DNA from: Lanius collurio
Taxonomy: Eukaryota > Chordata > Aves > Passeriformes > Laniidae
DNA length: 64,000 nucleotides
Direction: 5' to 3'
Assembly (NCBI GenBank): GCA_020086605.1
Contig: JACBWW010000003.1
Span: 8,069,008-8,133,007, forward strand
Shown one piece after another: positions 13,681 to 26,442 of the stretch (position 1 is the first letter of the stretch; each line of letters starts with the position of its first letter). The notes beneath the pieces were generated by a model, which worked only from the letters and a program-made list of their open reading frames with translations, ran no database searches and had not been told where the DNA came from. The position numbers and the translations under genes were made by a program.

Positions 13681-15289
13681 CAACATACACACAGAAGTCT
13701 TGCTTTGTTTTTCTTCCCTTGGCTTTGCTTGAGAAGAAAATCTACCTAGCTCTATGCAGCTGCTTGTTAGAGCAAGGGAGCAATGAGTACATAACTTAGC
13801 AATACTGTGTTAGGGCTTTACTGTCTGATAATCATTCATCTCTTCAGTCTGTTCATTATTATCCTTCACACTGCTTTTCTTCCTTTCCACTAATCAGCCC
13901 ATCATTGAAAATACTGCTGGTTGAGTTAGTCAGAAGACAGCACCACGAAACCGTTCATGAGGAGGACAATGATGCATGTTGATGCATCAAAAAAAAAAAA
14001 GGAAAGAAGAGAGAAAGTGATAAACAAAAAAGAGACATCCATCCATATGGGCAGATAGATCTCAATGGGAAAAAATGGGAATGAGAAACACAAAGTTTCT
14101 ACATCCATGGTAGCTGATGAATTCAGTAATGTTTTTGGCTTTTTGTTTCATTTCCTTGTTAAAACTGTTTAATTATTAGACCTTGTAGGTGGACAGCTTT
14201 TGCCAAAGTTGATCTGCTGTATGAAAGTTATGTCATTGTCCCCTTTAGAGAGACTTGAAATAAGTAACACAAAGGACTTAGACCTTATTGCAATCTAAGA
14301 GTCACCACTATAAAATCTGAAGGCTGGAAGGGGTTCAAGAAGTCAAACATGACTGACATGAATGAGAAGAGAAATCTTAACTCTCATTATTAGTGATGGT
14401 TATAGCACGGTAAACATTGTCTCTAAAACAATTCCTGCTTATTTTTTGCAAAGATCTTTCAGTTTCCCTTAGTCTCCAGTACTGGGTTGGGCAGTGAAGA
14501 TTTTATGGAGGAGGCTGTTTGTCCCCAGTACTCATGAAGGCCCAAGGGAAGAGTGAGGCTGCCAGGGTCAAAACCCTGGTTCTGTTTGCTTTGCACTGTA
14601 CCCTCTCATCTCTGTTGGCCCCCAAGACCTGGACTCACCAGTGAAGCATGGTCTTGTGGATATCAGACGGACACAGTAAATGCTAGGATCCAACCAATAT
14701 CAGGTGAAAGTGAACTCGTGCAGACAGAGATAATACTGCCTTCTGAATGAAGCTCATTGTCTTGCTCTTAAAAATATATCCAAACTTTATTTTGGCTGAT
14801 GACACAGAACACTGCAGAAAAGAGGGCTTGGTTCAACTTTCCTTGGGTTATAATAGCCCCCTTTCATATCATTCTGAAATGTACAACTGAAGAAACATTA
14901 TATGCTAATACTTTAGCTAACAATAGCTATTCTACACAGATATGTCTGGTATCCACATAAGTTCCCAAAGTGGGGGTGGCAAGCTGTCTCTAGCTTCAGC
15001 AGGGTTTGAAGATTTGCATGATACAATAGGTGTATGTAGCAGGAAAAAACAGAGGTGAAGTGTACAAGGAATTAAAAAAAAGAAAAACAACTTTTTCTGA
15101 CAGTATCCTATAGGCCAAAGGATTGCTTGTAGATAATCATGGATTAATTGTGAATGTAAAGAAAGAGACACTTTTTTTATCAAAGCTGTTGCCTCAGGGC
15201 AAACTCCAGTGCCATGAAAGCCGAAATGTTTTCTTTTATCACAGTTCCTTTTCTGGCACCTGAAATTATTTCTTTCATGTCTGATAGTG

Positions 15290-15610
15290 AGGAACGAGGC
15301 AGCATAGCTCCCCAGAGATGAGCGATTGTTACCATGGTCTCATAGCATATTGGCAGCCGATGTGGCATCCATGTACACCTGTCACTCAAACAGAGCAAAA
15401 TGCAGATGTGGCACAAAAACCTGAGCTCACTCACTCAGAAGCCTCCCCCGCACACCCCAAAACACACACACGTCTTCTTGAGCCCCCCTCCTCCCCAGGA
15501 CGTGGCTGCTTTTCAGCCTACACATATGTGAGTGCAATCAGACGTTATCAGGCCTGTTTAATGCAATGAACCTGCATTAGCATTTCTGCAGGGCAAACAC
15601 AAATAAACAG
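15290..15610. promoter_or_regulatory. candidate conserved non-coding element
   Basis: About 320 bp of balanced composition. It contains GAGCGATTGTTACCATGG, an E-box-like CACATATGTG near 15521, GACGTTATCAGGCC (a GATA-type core in reverse) near 15541 and GCATTAGCATTTCTGCAG near 15575. CpGs are kept at several points. The open frame at 15318-15569 (+) has no recognisable domain and lacks splice sites, so a regulatory reading is preferred over coding. Conservation was not tested. Confidence 0.35.
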
Positions 15611-15658
15611 AAATGTGCTGCAAAAAATGTTTCAAACAAATTTCTTTGCAAGTCAGGC

Positions 15659-15680
15659 AGAGAGAGAGAGAGGGAGAGGG
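15659..15680 (+). repeat. (AG)n microsatellite
   Basis: AG repeat, imperfect towards its right end (AGGGAGAGGG). Confidence 0.9.
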
Positions 15681-16177
15681 AAAGAGTATAGCACACAAAT
15701 GAGCCAATTTCCTTCATATGGAAGTGAACTAAGACCTTATTAATGAATACTCCAAGGCCGAGGAGGGGTTGCTGGATAGATGCTTATTTACTTTTTGATT
15801 TTCTTCAGGCTTTGGGCCACTCACATCACTGTTGTTAAACAAGGCAAGGTGTTGAAAGTGTCAAAAGGCAAGGAGATAAAATTTTATGTTAATCATAGGA
15901 ATTGGGAGTAATTTCAATCCCAGTAAAAGGCCCGGCATACAGGCAAATGAAGGAGACAGGCAAAACAATTTTTTCAGGAGATGTTGTAACTGGTATGGAT
16001 GTGGGAACTGTCTTTGGCTACGGATAGGAAAAAAACTCTTAGAAGAGGAAGAAAACAGCTATATGTGTGGCTCTAAGGTTAAGAAACACGTTGAGGTGAA
16101 CTGGATTTGTCCATGTGAATGATCTGATATTTTTGGTCAGTGAGACAGAAAGTATAATGCAAAATGTAATGTGAACC

Positions 16178-16207
16178 CTCTCTTCTCTCTTTCTCTCTCT
16201 CTCTTTT
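16178..16207 (+). repeat. (TC)n microsatellite
   Basis: TCTCT-rich pyrimidine run with two T interruptions. Confidence 0.9.
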
Positions 16208-16460
16208 TCAAACAAATTGCCAATTTAGCTCCTGGGCTAAAGTAAATAGTGCACTGCCATTTTTTTAAAGGGAAATATGACAAGGAACCCAAATGTGTTC
16301 ATCTCAAATTTGTAAATCCTTTGCTTTATTGAACCATTTGTCCATTCTTATAAGCTGATTTATAATAACTGTAATGTGATTCATCATGTCATCTTGTAAA
16401 TAAATGTGACACTTCATTAAACACAGTAATCAAATTTAAGCAGTCCCACTTTCATGCTAA
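16208..16460. promoter_or_regulatory. possible AT-rich conserved non-coding element
   Basis: AT-rich island with homeodomain-like and POU-like words (CCAATTTAG, TTATAAGCTGATTTATAATAA, TGATTCATCATGTCATC, TTAAACACAGTAATC) and almost no simple repeat. This resembles the AT-rich class of vertebrate enhancers, but background AT-rich DNA also gives such words, so confidence is low. Confidence 0.22.
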
Positions 16461-19114
16461 CAACTGAGACCTTTACGATTCTAATGCTCTGAAGATACTC
16501 CTACTCTAATGAAAGTAGCATCAAGCAAAGAATAAAATGTAGCAGAGGTAGATTTTCAAGAGGAGTGATGAAGAAATAAATATACTTTTAGTAAGTGGCC
16601 AGTAATGAAATTAGTAATGGCCTGAAATTTACTGTAACAATGGTTATACAGGATACTCCTGTTGGGATGTTTTATTGTCAGTAAGGAATGGACAGTTTGA
16701 ACATCCTGGGAAATCTGTTGTAGGATTAACAAAATCCTTTTAGAGCCTGAATTTCAGAAAGAATTTTTTCATGCTATTTTTGTGTTTGCCATCTGGAATG
16801 ACACTGCAAGCTGGCAAGCACAAGAATAATGTGAGATATTTCTATCACATAGAGTTAGCTATGGATTCATCAGGGAATGTAAGCATCTGAACATCAGTCA
16901 GATACCCAGAATTATCCCAGCTTTGACCTGCTTTGAGAAATCAAGTGGACCCTCTATTAAAATTAATGTCTACTTGCTTTCAGGAAATGGTCACCTCCAT
17001 CTCCCAAGGGATAGGTATTCGAATCAAGGAAAATTCAAAGAAGTACACACGGGGAAGAAGGCACAGCATACAGCTTTTCTGTCTTAGTTGGGAGCAATTT
17101 AACATGTTAACAATAGCAATTCTGTGCTGTGAGCCAGATTTGCAGGTGAAGTAGATCACTGTGAATTACTTTGGTTGAGGATTTGGCCTACAGTCCTTAA
17201 TTATGCCTTCTATTGATCAGCTGTAAGGAAAAAGCTTATTTCCATGTCCCTCTTCTCATACTGATACTGTTCTAGAAATGAGCATGTAATTCAAGATCAG
17301 AACATTTGGGCTTTTAAGCCAGGAATCTGGGATGAAAAAGCAAGCAATGTAGCTGGGTTATTTCAATCAGCGTTATTAGGATTTTGGTGCACTACAAGGC
17401 AGAATTTCTGCTTCCTATTCACATTACTCTGTTTTAACCCCAGTTAGGTGGAAGCAATCATGACACTGAGAAGCTGAGATGCATTTCTGTTGCAGCCTGG
17501 AATATCAAATGCATGAATGTATGCTCGTTTACAGCTTTACTGCTAAAGTCTGATTTAGTTTTCCAAACAAAATTGGAGTCTTCTAAAATTGAAGACAGCT
17601 AAAGATAGCATTTTAAGCAGACTGAAAGAGAGCAATTGGAACTGCATGAAAGACAGTCCTCAGAAACAAGAGAAGTGTTGAAAGGTAGTGAAGGCTGGGC
17701 TCCAAAATGGAAGAGCCCTAAGTATACAGGCACGATAGAAGGTGCCAAGGAAATTCAACTCCAGTATAAACTAGGGAAGATCTATCACTGTCTGTTAGAG
17801 GGTGCCCAGCACTTTGAAAGATCCGTATGTTAAACATCTAGCTTCATATTTCTAGTGAGAGAATGGAGGAGGCTTCTGCATTGAAAGTGAGAGTCTGACA
17901 AGCAGAGAGGGCCAAAAAAAAAGAGAGTGTCTGCAACCAGAAAAACAAAATATGGGCAAAATTATGAAACAGCAAAGTAAGAGAAAGGAAAAGAAAAAAG
18001 ATTGTTTCAAGTTTATTCCACACAGAAAATTTTGCTAGAATAGGAAAACAAAGAGAATGTACTTGAAAAAATTAATCAAAAAGAAATGAAATCACCTTTT
18101 CTGGAGACATAAAACTATCCCTGAACTCCACCAAAGTTCAGAAATAAAGAATGGATGGAGTGGATCTTGGAGCTCACCTGTTGTAACACAAGCATCCTCA
18201 AAAAGTACAAAGATGTCCTGGGATGGGGTGATTAACAGTATTTGCTAAATAGCCATACCTAGGAAGCACTCTTAAGGAAATGTGTGAACAGCCAATCTCA
18301 AGGAAGAGATTAGGGATGACCTAATTTTATTTAAGTCATTAAAGAGTTAAGTCTTTAGGAAGGATTTGGTAATATTTGGATTGATTCTAAGAATTGTTCT
18401 TACTTGCATTGTATCACTTTGATATACTTCAGTGAGAAGAAGAGGCATATGTTCCTAAACAATTTCAGTTAGAGCGTTTCTAGGTTTTTTTGGAGCAATG
18501 ATCTTGTAATTGTGTTATTTATTGAAAAATTGATTTCAAGATGTCTTTTATCATCAGAAAAATCAAGGCTAAATATTTGAAGCCTAATCCATAACCTTGG
18601 CTAGCTCAGGTGTGCCTGCCACTTGCTAGTGCTACTCATTATCATGTGAAGTATTCCTGCTGCATGGGTCAGTTCTGGCTGCTAAGAACAGCTGAATACT
18701 GATGAAAAAATATGAAGTATCTGGTGTGAAAGCCTTAGCTTGTTCTCATGTTGTCTTCAAGCAGGAGCTGGATTCTGCATTATCAGGATTTACTTTTATG
18801 TTAATGTATTTTGAAGGAGAAAAATTACTATATGCATATGGGTACATTTGTAGAAACTGAGCAATTTCCAGAATGAAATCCTATAATTCAGGGGTCCATC
18901 TACCTAGAGAATCCAGAACATTGAGATGGACATGCAGATTTCCTCCTACAATAAACTGAGAGGACTAAGACCTCAGAATGGGATCCACAATAGCAGTTGT
19001 GATGTACAGGAAAGATAAGCAGTGTAGGAAGAAAACCAGGAAATGCAAAGAGCCCAGGAAGGCATGGACTGGCGGGAGGAGTTTCCTCTTCAGCCTATAT
19101 GCATGTACCAACCA
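16461..19114. other. non-coding stretch, no gene recognised
   Basis: AT-rich DNA with no recognisable exon or repeat family. A pyrimidine tract ending in AG at about 16984 resembles a splice acceptor, but no supporting exon follows it. Confidence 0.6.
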
Positions 19115-19878
19115 TATAAAGTTCAAAAAGGGGAAGTACCACATTCTTCACCTGGGGTAGGTCAGTCCTTGATGTAGAGACAGACTGGGGAATGAGAGGT
19201 TGGAAAGAAGTGCTGCAAAAGGGACCTGGTCAGTGGCAAGTCGAATCTCAGACAGCAGTGCCCTGGCAGCCAGGAGAGCCAACCATGTCCTGGGGTGCAT
19301 CAGGCACAGCATCACCAGCTGGGCAAGGGAGGGGATGGTCCTGCTCTGCTCTGCACTGGGGCGGCTTCACCTCGACTGCTGGGGGCATTTTGGGTGCCAC
19401 AATATAAAATATTAAACTGTTAGAAAGCATCCAAAGGAGGGCAACAAAGACAGTGAAGAACCTTGAGGGGAAGTTGTAGGAGGAGTGGCTGAGGTTACTT
19501 GGTCAGTCCAGCCTGGAGGAGACTGAGAGGAGACCTCACTGCAGTTACAACTTCCTTGTGAGGGGAAGAGAAGGGACAGGCACTGATCTCTTCTCTGTGG
19601 TGACCAGTGACAGGACCTGAGGGAATGGCCTGAAGCTGTGGGAGGGGAAGTTTTGGTTGGATATCAGGAAAAGGTTCTTCACCCTGAGAGTGACTGGGTG
19701 CTGGAACAGGCTCCCCAGGGTCATAGCACCAGCCTGACAGAGTTCAAGAAGTGTTTGGACAGTACTTTCAGGCATGTGGTGTGACTCTTGGGGCTGTCCT
19801 GTTCAGGGCCTGTAGTTGGACTTGATGATCCTTGTGGGTCCCTTCCAACTCAGCTTATTCTGTGAAATTCTGTGAAAT
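19115..19878 (+). mobile_element. CR1 LINE retrotransposon, 5'-truncated, sense
   Basis: This is the 3' end of a chicken-repeat-1 (CR1) non-LTR retrotransposon, covering the end of ORF2 downstream of the reverse transcriptase and the 3' UTR. Diagnostic segments include CCTGGGGTGCATCAGGCACA near 19289, the GTCCAAAGGAGGGC-like block near 19430, GATATCAGGAAAAGGTTCTTC near 19660 and GGTCCCTTCCAACTC near 19836. It ends with two copies of the short tail unit ATTCTGTGA, the signature of an intact CR1 3' terminus. The frame is broken, for example between about 19190 and 19420, so it codes for nothing. 5' truncation is normal for this family. The start is approximate; similarity appears to begin at TTCAAAAAGGGG near 19120. 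Confidence 0.93.
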
Positions 19879-19978
19879 ACCCATTTTCAGCAGTATAATA
19901 TTTTACTTAATGTACTGTACCTAGTAGTTGGCACTCTTGGACCAGACATAACCTCAAATTTAATTTCTTCAGTCTGAA

Positions 19979-20495
19979 TTACAGAATTGTTGCGTGGGAA
20001 GAGACCTCTGATCTTATCTAGTCTAACTCCTTCATTCAAGCATGGACCTCAAGCACAAGTTGCCCAGGACCATGTCCAGTAGGGCTTTGAATATCTTCAA
20101 AAATGGATACTTCACTACCTCTTCAGGCAAACTCTTCCAAAGTTTTACCATCCTCACAGCTCAAATGTGTTTTCTTGTGTTCACATTGAATTTCCAATAT
20201 TTAAATTTGTGCCCATTGCCTTTTGTCCTGTCCCTGGGCACCACCAGTAACAGTCTGGCTCCCTCTTTTTCATTCCTTTCCATTGAGTATCCATGTTTCA
20301 CTTGAGCTATGAATCCCATAGCTAGACAAAGAATTCCAGTGTGTCTCTCCGGTGTTGAGTAGAGGGGGAGGTTCACCATTTTTGACCTGCTGGCAGCACT
20401 CCTCACACTGCTTCCCAGGATTCTATTGACCTTCTTTGCTGCAAGGGTACATTGCTGGCTCATGGTCCGTTTGTTGTCCACTGGGATCATCAGTC
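19979..20495 (-). mobile_element. CR1 LINE retrotransposon, truncated, antisense
   Basis: A second CR1 copy lies on the minus strand, with its 3' end about 100 bp from the 3' end of the previous one (tail to tail). On the plus strand it begins at ACAGAATTG..GGGAAGAGACC, the reverse of the CR1 3' UTR, and continues through the region encoding the ORF2 C-terminus. A minus-strand frame at 20161-20490 is still open for 109 codons and contains MSQQCTLAAKK and NLPLYS, matching the conserved CR1 ORF2 C-terminal stretch after the reverse transcriptase. The sequence differs from the 19115 copy, so the two are separate insertions of different subfamilies or ages. The terminal tail unit is worn down to one partial copy. 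Confidence 0.9.
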
Positions 20496-20980
20496 ATCTT
20501 ATTATGGTGGGCGTCAAATTACATGGTATGGTCACAACAGCAGTAAGCCTCTTCTGGCAGTGTGGGGTGACAGGCCTGGAGTAGCAGTTTCTATGCTGTA
20601 TTTATTTATCCATTTATCCATTGTATGACCAAGGAGGACACACTATTTTTCCCAGGACAGTAACATAGCTGAAGATAATCTTAGCTGCACCCATCAGATG
20701 TGGCATTGTGACTGTCATCATGGACAAGAATGTATATACATATCTTTCTTGTTAAACAGAGCAGAATGACATCAAAGATTTTTTGGGATGCAGATAATGC
20801 TATCTAATGGAGTTTAGCTGTGTCCAGCAAAATGCCACAAGAAACCTGGGTGCAGAACAACTAAAGTGTGTTTATTTTTGCTTTTGCATTAAATGTTGCT
20901 GGATCTGACCTAAAATCTCCCCAGCTACTCAACTTCTTGGAAACTTTAATTGTGAAGTGACCAAAAACCCTCTTAGCACC
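20496..20980. other. non-coding stretch between repeats
   Basis: Unique-looking sequence between the CR1 pair and the LTR-like insertion. It contains a short tandem of TTATCCATTTATCCAT near 20605. No gene seen. The left 90 bases may still be degraded CR1. Confidence 0.5.
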
Positions 20981-21452
20981 TGCTATGGTAGTGAAGTTTA
21001 GGGCGATGCCTTTTCCTGGTCTTAAAATCAAGAATCAAACACGATTAGACAGGAAAAACAGATTTTACCTCAGTATTTATTTTAAGGATCCTTAGGAGCA
21101 CCCCATCCAGATGGAATGTGCCAAAATGCACACTGCAATGCCCACACACAGTAGATGGGGTATAACATTATAGGTATTACTAATTACCATATCTATCAAA
21201 GATTCCCCAATGAGAAGCTCAAGTGAGCCCCCCTCCCCAAGGAACCTTCCCCTGAATGGCTCTATCTTAGTTTACAAAATGTGTTCTGGAGGGAACCTTG
21301 GGGTGTGGGGCACACTGATCCCTAACTACAAAGCTTCTAAAATGTTTAGTCTCCTAGCTTGACAATTAAGTCTGAGAATGTAGGCTAAAAACCACTAAGA
21401 ATACAAAAGTTATAAAAGGTATATAAAAGGGGTATAAAGGCAAAAATCATCA
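20981..21452 (-). mobile_element. probable solo LTR of an avian endogenous retrovirus
   Basis: A 472-bp segment begins TGCTATGG and ends ATCATCA, giving the TG...CA ends of a retroviral LTR. The adjacent 7 bases are TAGCACC on the left (20974-20980) and TGGCACC on the right (21453-21459), one mismatch apart, which fits an aged target-site duplication, although 7 bp is longer than the usual 4-6. On the minus strand an AATAAA-type signal lies at about 21074-21080 (TTTATT on plus), and TATA-like words occur near 21405-21435. No viral coding sequence is present. The strand is inferred from the poly-A signal. The family was not identified. Confidence 0.5.
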
Positions 21453-22379
21453 TGGCACCAAGGATAGTGCATGGAGGGCTAATTTTTATGGAGAAGCTGA
21501 TCTATAACAGGACAGGACTCCCAGTACAGCAAGCATTGAGGACTGAATGGACAATGGTCATTAATTTGGGACACATGGGAAGAAAAGTCTGGAAAAAGTA
21601 AATCCCTTGGCTTTGCTCTGTAGTTCCGGAATAAATGGACAAGTCAAGACAGCCTTAAAAGAGACAGTATATTTCAGAATCACATCCTAAATGTTAAGGA
21701 ATGCATAGTCCCTCTCAATGCACCATCCTCGTTTTTGGTAAAAAGGTGGTGTTGTCCTTTCTTTGACAGATTGTTTCTATTTTCATTTTAGAACAGATTT
21801 CTAGTCTTCTAAGATGGAAAGACAAGGGAAATGAAACACTTCATATCAATCTGTGAGTGTAAAGGCATCTTTATATATCCTCTCTACCTGAAGAGGTAAA
21901 GTCAGTATAACACCTAATGCAAAGCTTCGACAGGGTTTCCATTGGTTTGCAAATTATTTGTTTTCCTTCAGTCTTTAGCTGGCCTCTCTGGTAGTGCCAG
22001 CCAAATTAAGCAGATAGCAAATCTGTGCAGAGTGTAGAATGTCCATTAGAAAAACAAAAAACCCCATCTGACCCTCTCCAAAGGAATTTTGAAAAAAAAA
22101 AAGGTAGTAAAACAGCCAACCTACTTTTTAATTCTTTGTCTTTGATTTATCCTTATGTAATCTAGAAGTCAAATGTATCATTCCTGCTCTCATAGCAAAC
22201 TAGCCAAGTCCACAAGTTTGGGTATCACAGCAAGGAAGGTTAGTAACCCTGCTTGTCCAGGAAAAGGGGATGAGTATGTAGAGCAGATGTGGTAAACAAA
22301 AGGATCCAAAAAAGTCCACAAATTAATTATGAAAGAATTAGGACACATTTATTTCGTTAGGTTTTTTTTTATTCTTTTA
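21453..22379. other. non-coding stretch, no gene recognised
   Basis: AT-rich unique-looking DNA with no supported feature. Confidence 0.6.
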
Positions 22380-22830
22380 ACCAACTGCTAAGTAACTTTT
22401 CAACTTCTGCACTCATCTTGATGTTTATTAAACCAGTGACTGGCACTATTCCATATCTGGCTGTCAAAATGCAGAGAAATGTAATCATGGGCTGACTGAA
22501 TATGCATGATGCTGTCAAGCATTGTTACTTAGTGGCATTAATATCACTATCATTTATTGTTTACATATTTAATGACCTTATTGATATTATACACTATTAG
22601 TACTACTACTTTTAAGACAATAAACATAATTTATGAGCATTTCATAAAAAAATATGTAATAAGTGATTAGTGAAAATACCTGAAATAGTTGCAATTTTTG
22701 TATGTGCATGCCATGGATGATTTTAGATTGATATTATTGTCATATAAATCTGTTTTGATACTCTTAGATATCAGAAAGTGACCTATATAAAACCATTTTT
22801 GTCTTCAGCAGAGAACTGATCAAAGCTATA
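22380..22830. promoter_or_regulatory. possible AT-rich conserved non-coding element
   Basis: Region with TGACTGGCAC, GGCTGTCAAAATGCAG, TGAATATGCATGATGCTGTC and repeated TTAATATCAC/ATTTAATGACC words. POU-like and homeodomain-like words are dense and repeats are absent. Called on texture only. Confidence 0.25.
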
Positions 22831-25800
22831 ATTATGGTGTGATTACCTTGGTTTTACCTCTAGTTAGTGAAGAAGAGAGTAAAGAAAAAAGAAAATGAAA
22901 AATCTCTCATAAATCATACTTTTCAGGTTCTGACAGCTCTAGTTTTTGTCTGGATGCACATTATTTCTCTAGCTAGAACTTGAGGAGTTATAGGCTATAT
23001 TCTAAGAGGTGCTGACCATCTTCTGGCTTTTAGGACATGACCTATTTTCCCAAAAGGAAATCTTTGCCCAAAATATTCATTTTGTAGGCTTTAAGTGCCT
23101 AAGCTCACTTTGGTAGTAGTTCTGTGCTGCATCTTTGGGAAATACTGCAGATTTGATGTTAACCACCTGAAACCTGAGATAGGAATAATGGCAGTGACCC
23201 TCACTCCTGGGTTAGGTCAGAGGGGGTTTTCTCAGTGAGAATCAGGAAGATTCGCAAGAAGAGCTTTTGGAAGCGTGCCATAGGTGAGCTTGTCTGTCCT
23301 TGTCCTCTTACTCTCCAGGACAAGAACATTCTCTCTCTAAGCTCGTGGGACCCACAGGAGGTACCCAGTATGTGCAATGTGACTGCAGCCTGAGCTGTCC
23401 TGTGTCCTGCTTGTACTGCCACATTTGCAGCACCAAGTCTTGTATGGGTTGCAGAGGTCACAAGAGAAGAAGAGAAGCCTTTGTGCTGCTGGCAGGACCA
23501 GGCACCTAGTTTAAAATTGACCCAGAAATGACAATAGGAACAACAGACCTAAATCCTTCATAGGCATACCCCAAACAGGTTCCCCATCAATGTTCGCCGC
23601 TTTAATCTTCTCAGCTGGGGGTAGTGCTGGCTAGTAAAAACTGCATATTTCTGTGTGAAATGATGTGACTAAACACTATTCTTTGTAAAGAATTGTAGAA
23701 GTTTGAAACTTTCACGATAAACACTGCACTTTTTGAGTAATATTCTTCTTCTAGAAAGAAGAGAAACTCTTAGCAGCAGCATGAACATTTAAATCATAAA
23801 GGAAGAAGGACTCATCCTGTCAGTCCTTCCATAATGCCTTTCATTTCCTACCTGTTGCTGCTTCCACAGATCTGTTTTTTAATGTACTTAAACCTGTGGG
23901 AAACATGCCCAGAGAGCGGCATATTAGGATTTTTATAAGGGTCTCCTTTTTTCCCTTTCCTAACAGCAGGGTGACTAGGACTCAGGATTTCATTATGTAG
24001 GGAAAAGTCCTGTAACTACTGAAATCGGTCTCCAACACAACCAAGGTATTAAAGTGTCTTTATATAGGGGAAGAGGGGAGAGAAGTAATAGAACAGGAGT
24101 TTTTTTAAACAAACACCTTATCAGCACAGAATTCCATCTTTAAGATCAATGCTAAGAATCAAAAGTAGTAGAAGGAGAAAGAAATAAAGGAGAAAGACAA
24201 TGAATAGAGGACCAGGAAATGAAATAATAGAAGGAGAACAGAAAAGGAACACAGAAATGGTATTGAAACTGAATGGAGAAAGCACAAAATGAAAGATATA
24301 ATAAAGGCCTATTTTTATACTGACATGAAAAATTCATCTTGGTAGATTTACAAGCAATTGTGAATTCAAGAATGTCCACTAATTTCTGACTTTAAGTAAC
24401 AGAATCAGCTTGTCATACTCATTCATATGCATATAATTGCAAGAAATTCATTTAGTAGAAAAATAAAGACTTAGGTGTATAGGATTAGCAAGGTTACTTC
24501 TGCAAAGGCTTTACCCAGAAAAGGTTCTTTTAAAATCTAAAAGAACATTAGAAGGTTAACTGAAAAGGAAAGTTCTTTCTGAACTAAATTTCTTGGAAAA
24601 CATGGATCTGACCTTCCCTCCTCTCTTTTGAGAATTACAGACTTACCATGATTTACTCCATTGACATATGCTCTGAATGGAACTGGGTATATTTGAATGT
24701 AACTGTAATTATATGTAAGTACTATAATTTTATCACCATGATGCTGCAGCTATTGATTACAGATAATTGTCTGAAGTCTACAGATATGGTTGTGTAAGGC
24801 TGACAGCTAGTATAATCTGTTGGGTGTCATCTCCTTGTGCTATTGGAGGAAAATGAAATTAGACTTTAAGAACACCACCCCATTTCAATAGATATCTGAA
24901 ATACAAAGAGTCATTATCTTTTTGCATACTTTCTAAAGTGAGAAAATCTAAACTTGATTCTGGAAAGTTCCTGTAGAAATATAAATGTGAGAACTATTTT
25001 AGTTATTGTCTCTCAATGTCTCAGATCTAATGAATGCAAAAGGTTTTTCTGTCTCCAAGGAAGGAAAGCCATTCCTTACTCGGCGTCATTATTTCTAAGA
25101 GAGATTATACAGGGCAAATTCTGCTTCTCTTGCTTCTAAATTATTTTCAGATTTGTCTCACAACTCTGAAGCTACAACCTTCTTACATTTAATGTAAAAT
25201 GTTTATAAGGGAGTTTATTCCTGCAGGTAGAATTCAGTCAACCAATACCTCAAAAGGTGAATCAAAACATTTTGAAGTTTCAGTTCTGAGTCTTTGTTTA
25301 TATTTGTTTTGCTGAAATTTGAAATGCAAAAATGAAATGTCAAGATCTTCACAGAAATATATCTCTTTCTGGGCAATTCTAAGCTTCTATTCCCAAACTA
25401 GCCAGATTGTCCTCCTGATATGTGAGCTACAGCACATAGTTCTGAGAAGATGAAAAATTTTAGAAAAGTGCTTTTGCTTTCAAAAGCAACAGAAAATCCT
25501 TGATGCGGACTGTACTGTGAAAATAAAGCAGGACATCTGAGCAAAAAAGTCTATTTCTGTATGATTTCCCCCCCGTTTTGTAAATGTACTCAAAACTGGT
25601 GGTAACTGGAGAAACAGGAAAAGATCTGAGGATGAAGAGAGAGAAATTTGAAGACAAGAACTGAAGTAAGCCTCTGGACAGCTGAGCACAACTCTTATTG
25701 AAATAAAAAGACAACTAAAGCCTTGTCATATCATCCCATCAGATGGGGTTCACTCACAAGATGCCTGTCTCACTAAACATGAATTCATAGCCAGGTCCAT

Positions 25801-26085
25801 CATGGTTCCACAAAACAAGTTCTAACTCATGAGAGCAGGACAATCAAAGAGTGTCTGGGCTTCAGACATGGCTGGTGTACCAGAAGCCATTGGTGCAAAT
25901 CTGCATATATGTGTAACACATATTTGTTCCTGTAAGGATGTCTGCTATCTATTAATTAAAGGGTTTGTCATTTAATTTCAACCAACATACCTGGCTTCTG
26001 TTCATTATTCCTACTAATCTCTTAAAAGAGTGAAATAGCCAGCAATAAAGTCTTAGTTATATACTGCTTATGTCTCAAACAAAGC
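22831..26085. other. non-coding stretch, no gene recognised
   Basis: No exon, RNA gene or known repeat recognised. Short open frames near 23.2-23.5 kb exist on both strands over the same bases and have no domain, so they are treated as chance. Confidence 0.6.
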
Positions 26086-26092
26086 CTCTTCA

Positions 26093-26441
26093 CTGTTGCA
26101 GTGGGGTCTCCTGCAACATCCATAGACAGCGAGGCCCGTGGAAAGAAACAGGGAACAATCTTCATAGAAGTTTCAGAGATGTTTATTTTCCAGCCCCATG
26201 GCCGGGGGACTGCCGAAGGACTGAGGAATCACGGGACAACCCGGGTCTTCCCGGGCAGGGGGACACAAAATAACCAATGGGGAACAGGATTAGGGTGCAT
26301 GTGACCAGGGAGTAGGGAAATCCCATGCCCAGGCCTTGCTTCTACCCCAGGGTCCCCTCCCCCAGGACCCCATGGCAGAGGGGAGGAACCCCAACACTTC
26401 ATGAGTGTTTCAGCAAGCAGAGCAGCCCTGGTGCCAGGCAA
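26093..26441 (-). mobile_element. probable solo LTR of an avian endogenous retrovirus, antisense
   Basis: A GC-rich island of about 347 bp stands out sharply from AT-rich flanks. On the plus strand it reads TGTTGCAGTGGGG at the left and CCAGGCA at the right, the TG...CA ends of an LTR. The flanks carry TCTTCA at 26087-26092 and 26442-26447 in the same register, likely a target-site duplication with one blurred base beside each end. On the minus strand a poly-A signal AATAAA lies at 26182-26187, followed by about 90 bases to the end, as expected for R-U5. An inverted CCAAT word is near 26274. No viral gene is present, so it is a solo LTR. It sits directly against the 3' tail of the CR1 at 26443. 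Confidence 0.55.
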
Positions 26442-26442
26442 T

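Noticed and set aside
16964..17014. Possible 31-nt micro-exon after TTGCTTTCAG
   Set aside because: The donor is weak (GTATTC) and nothing supports expression.
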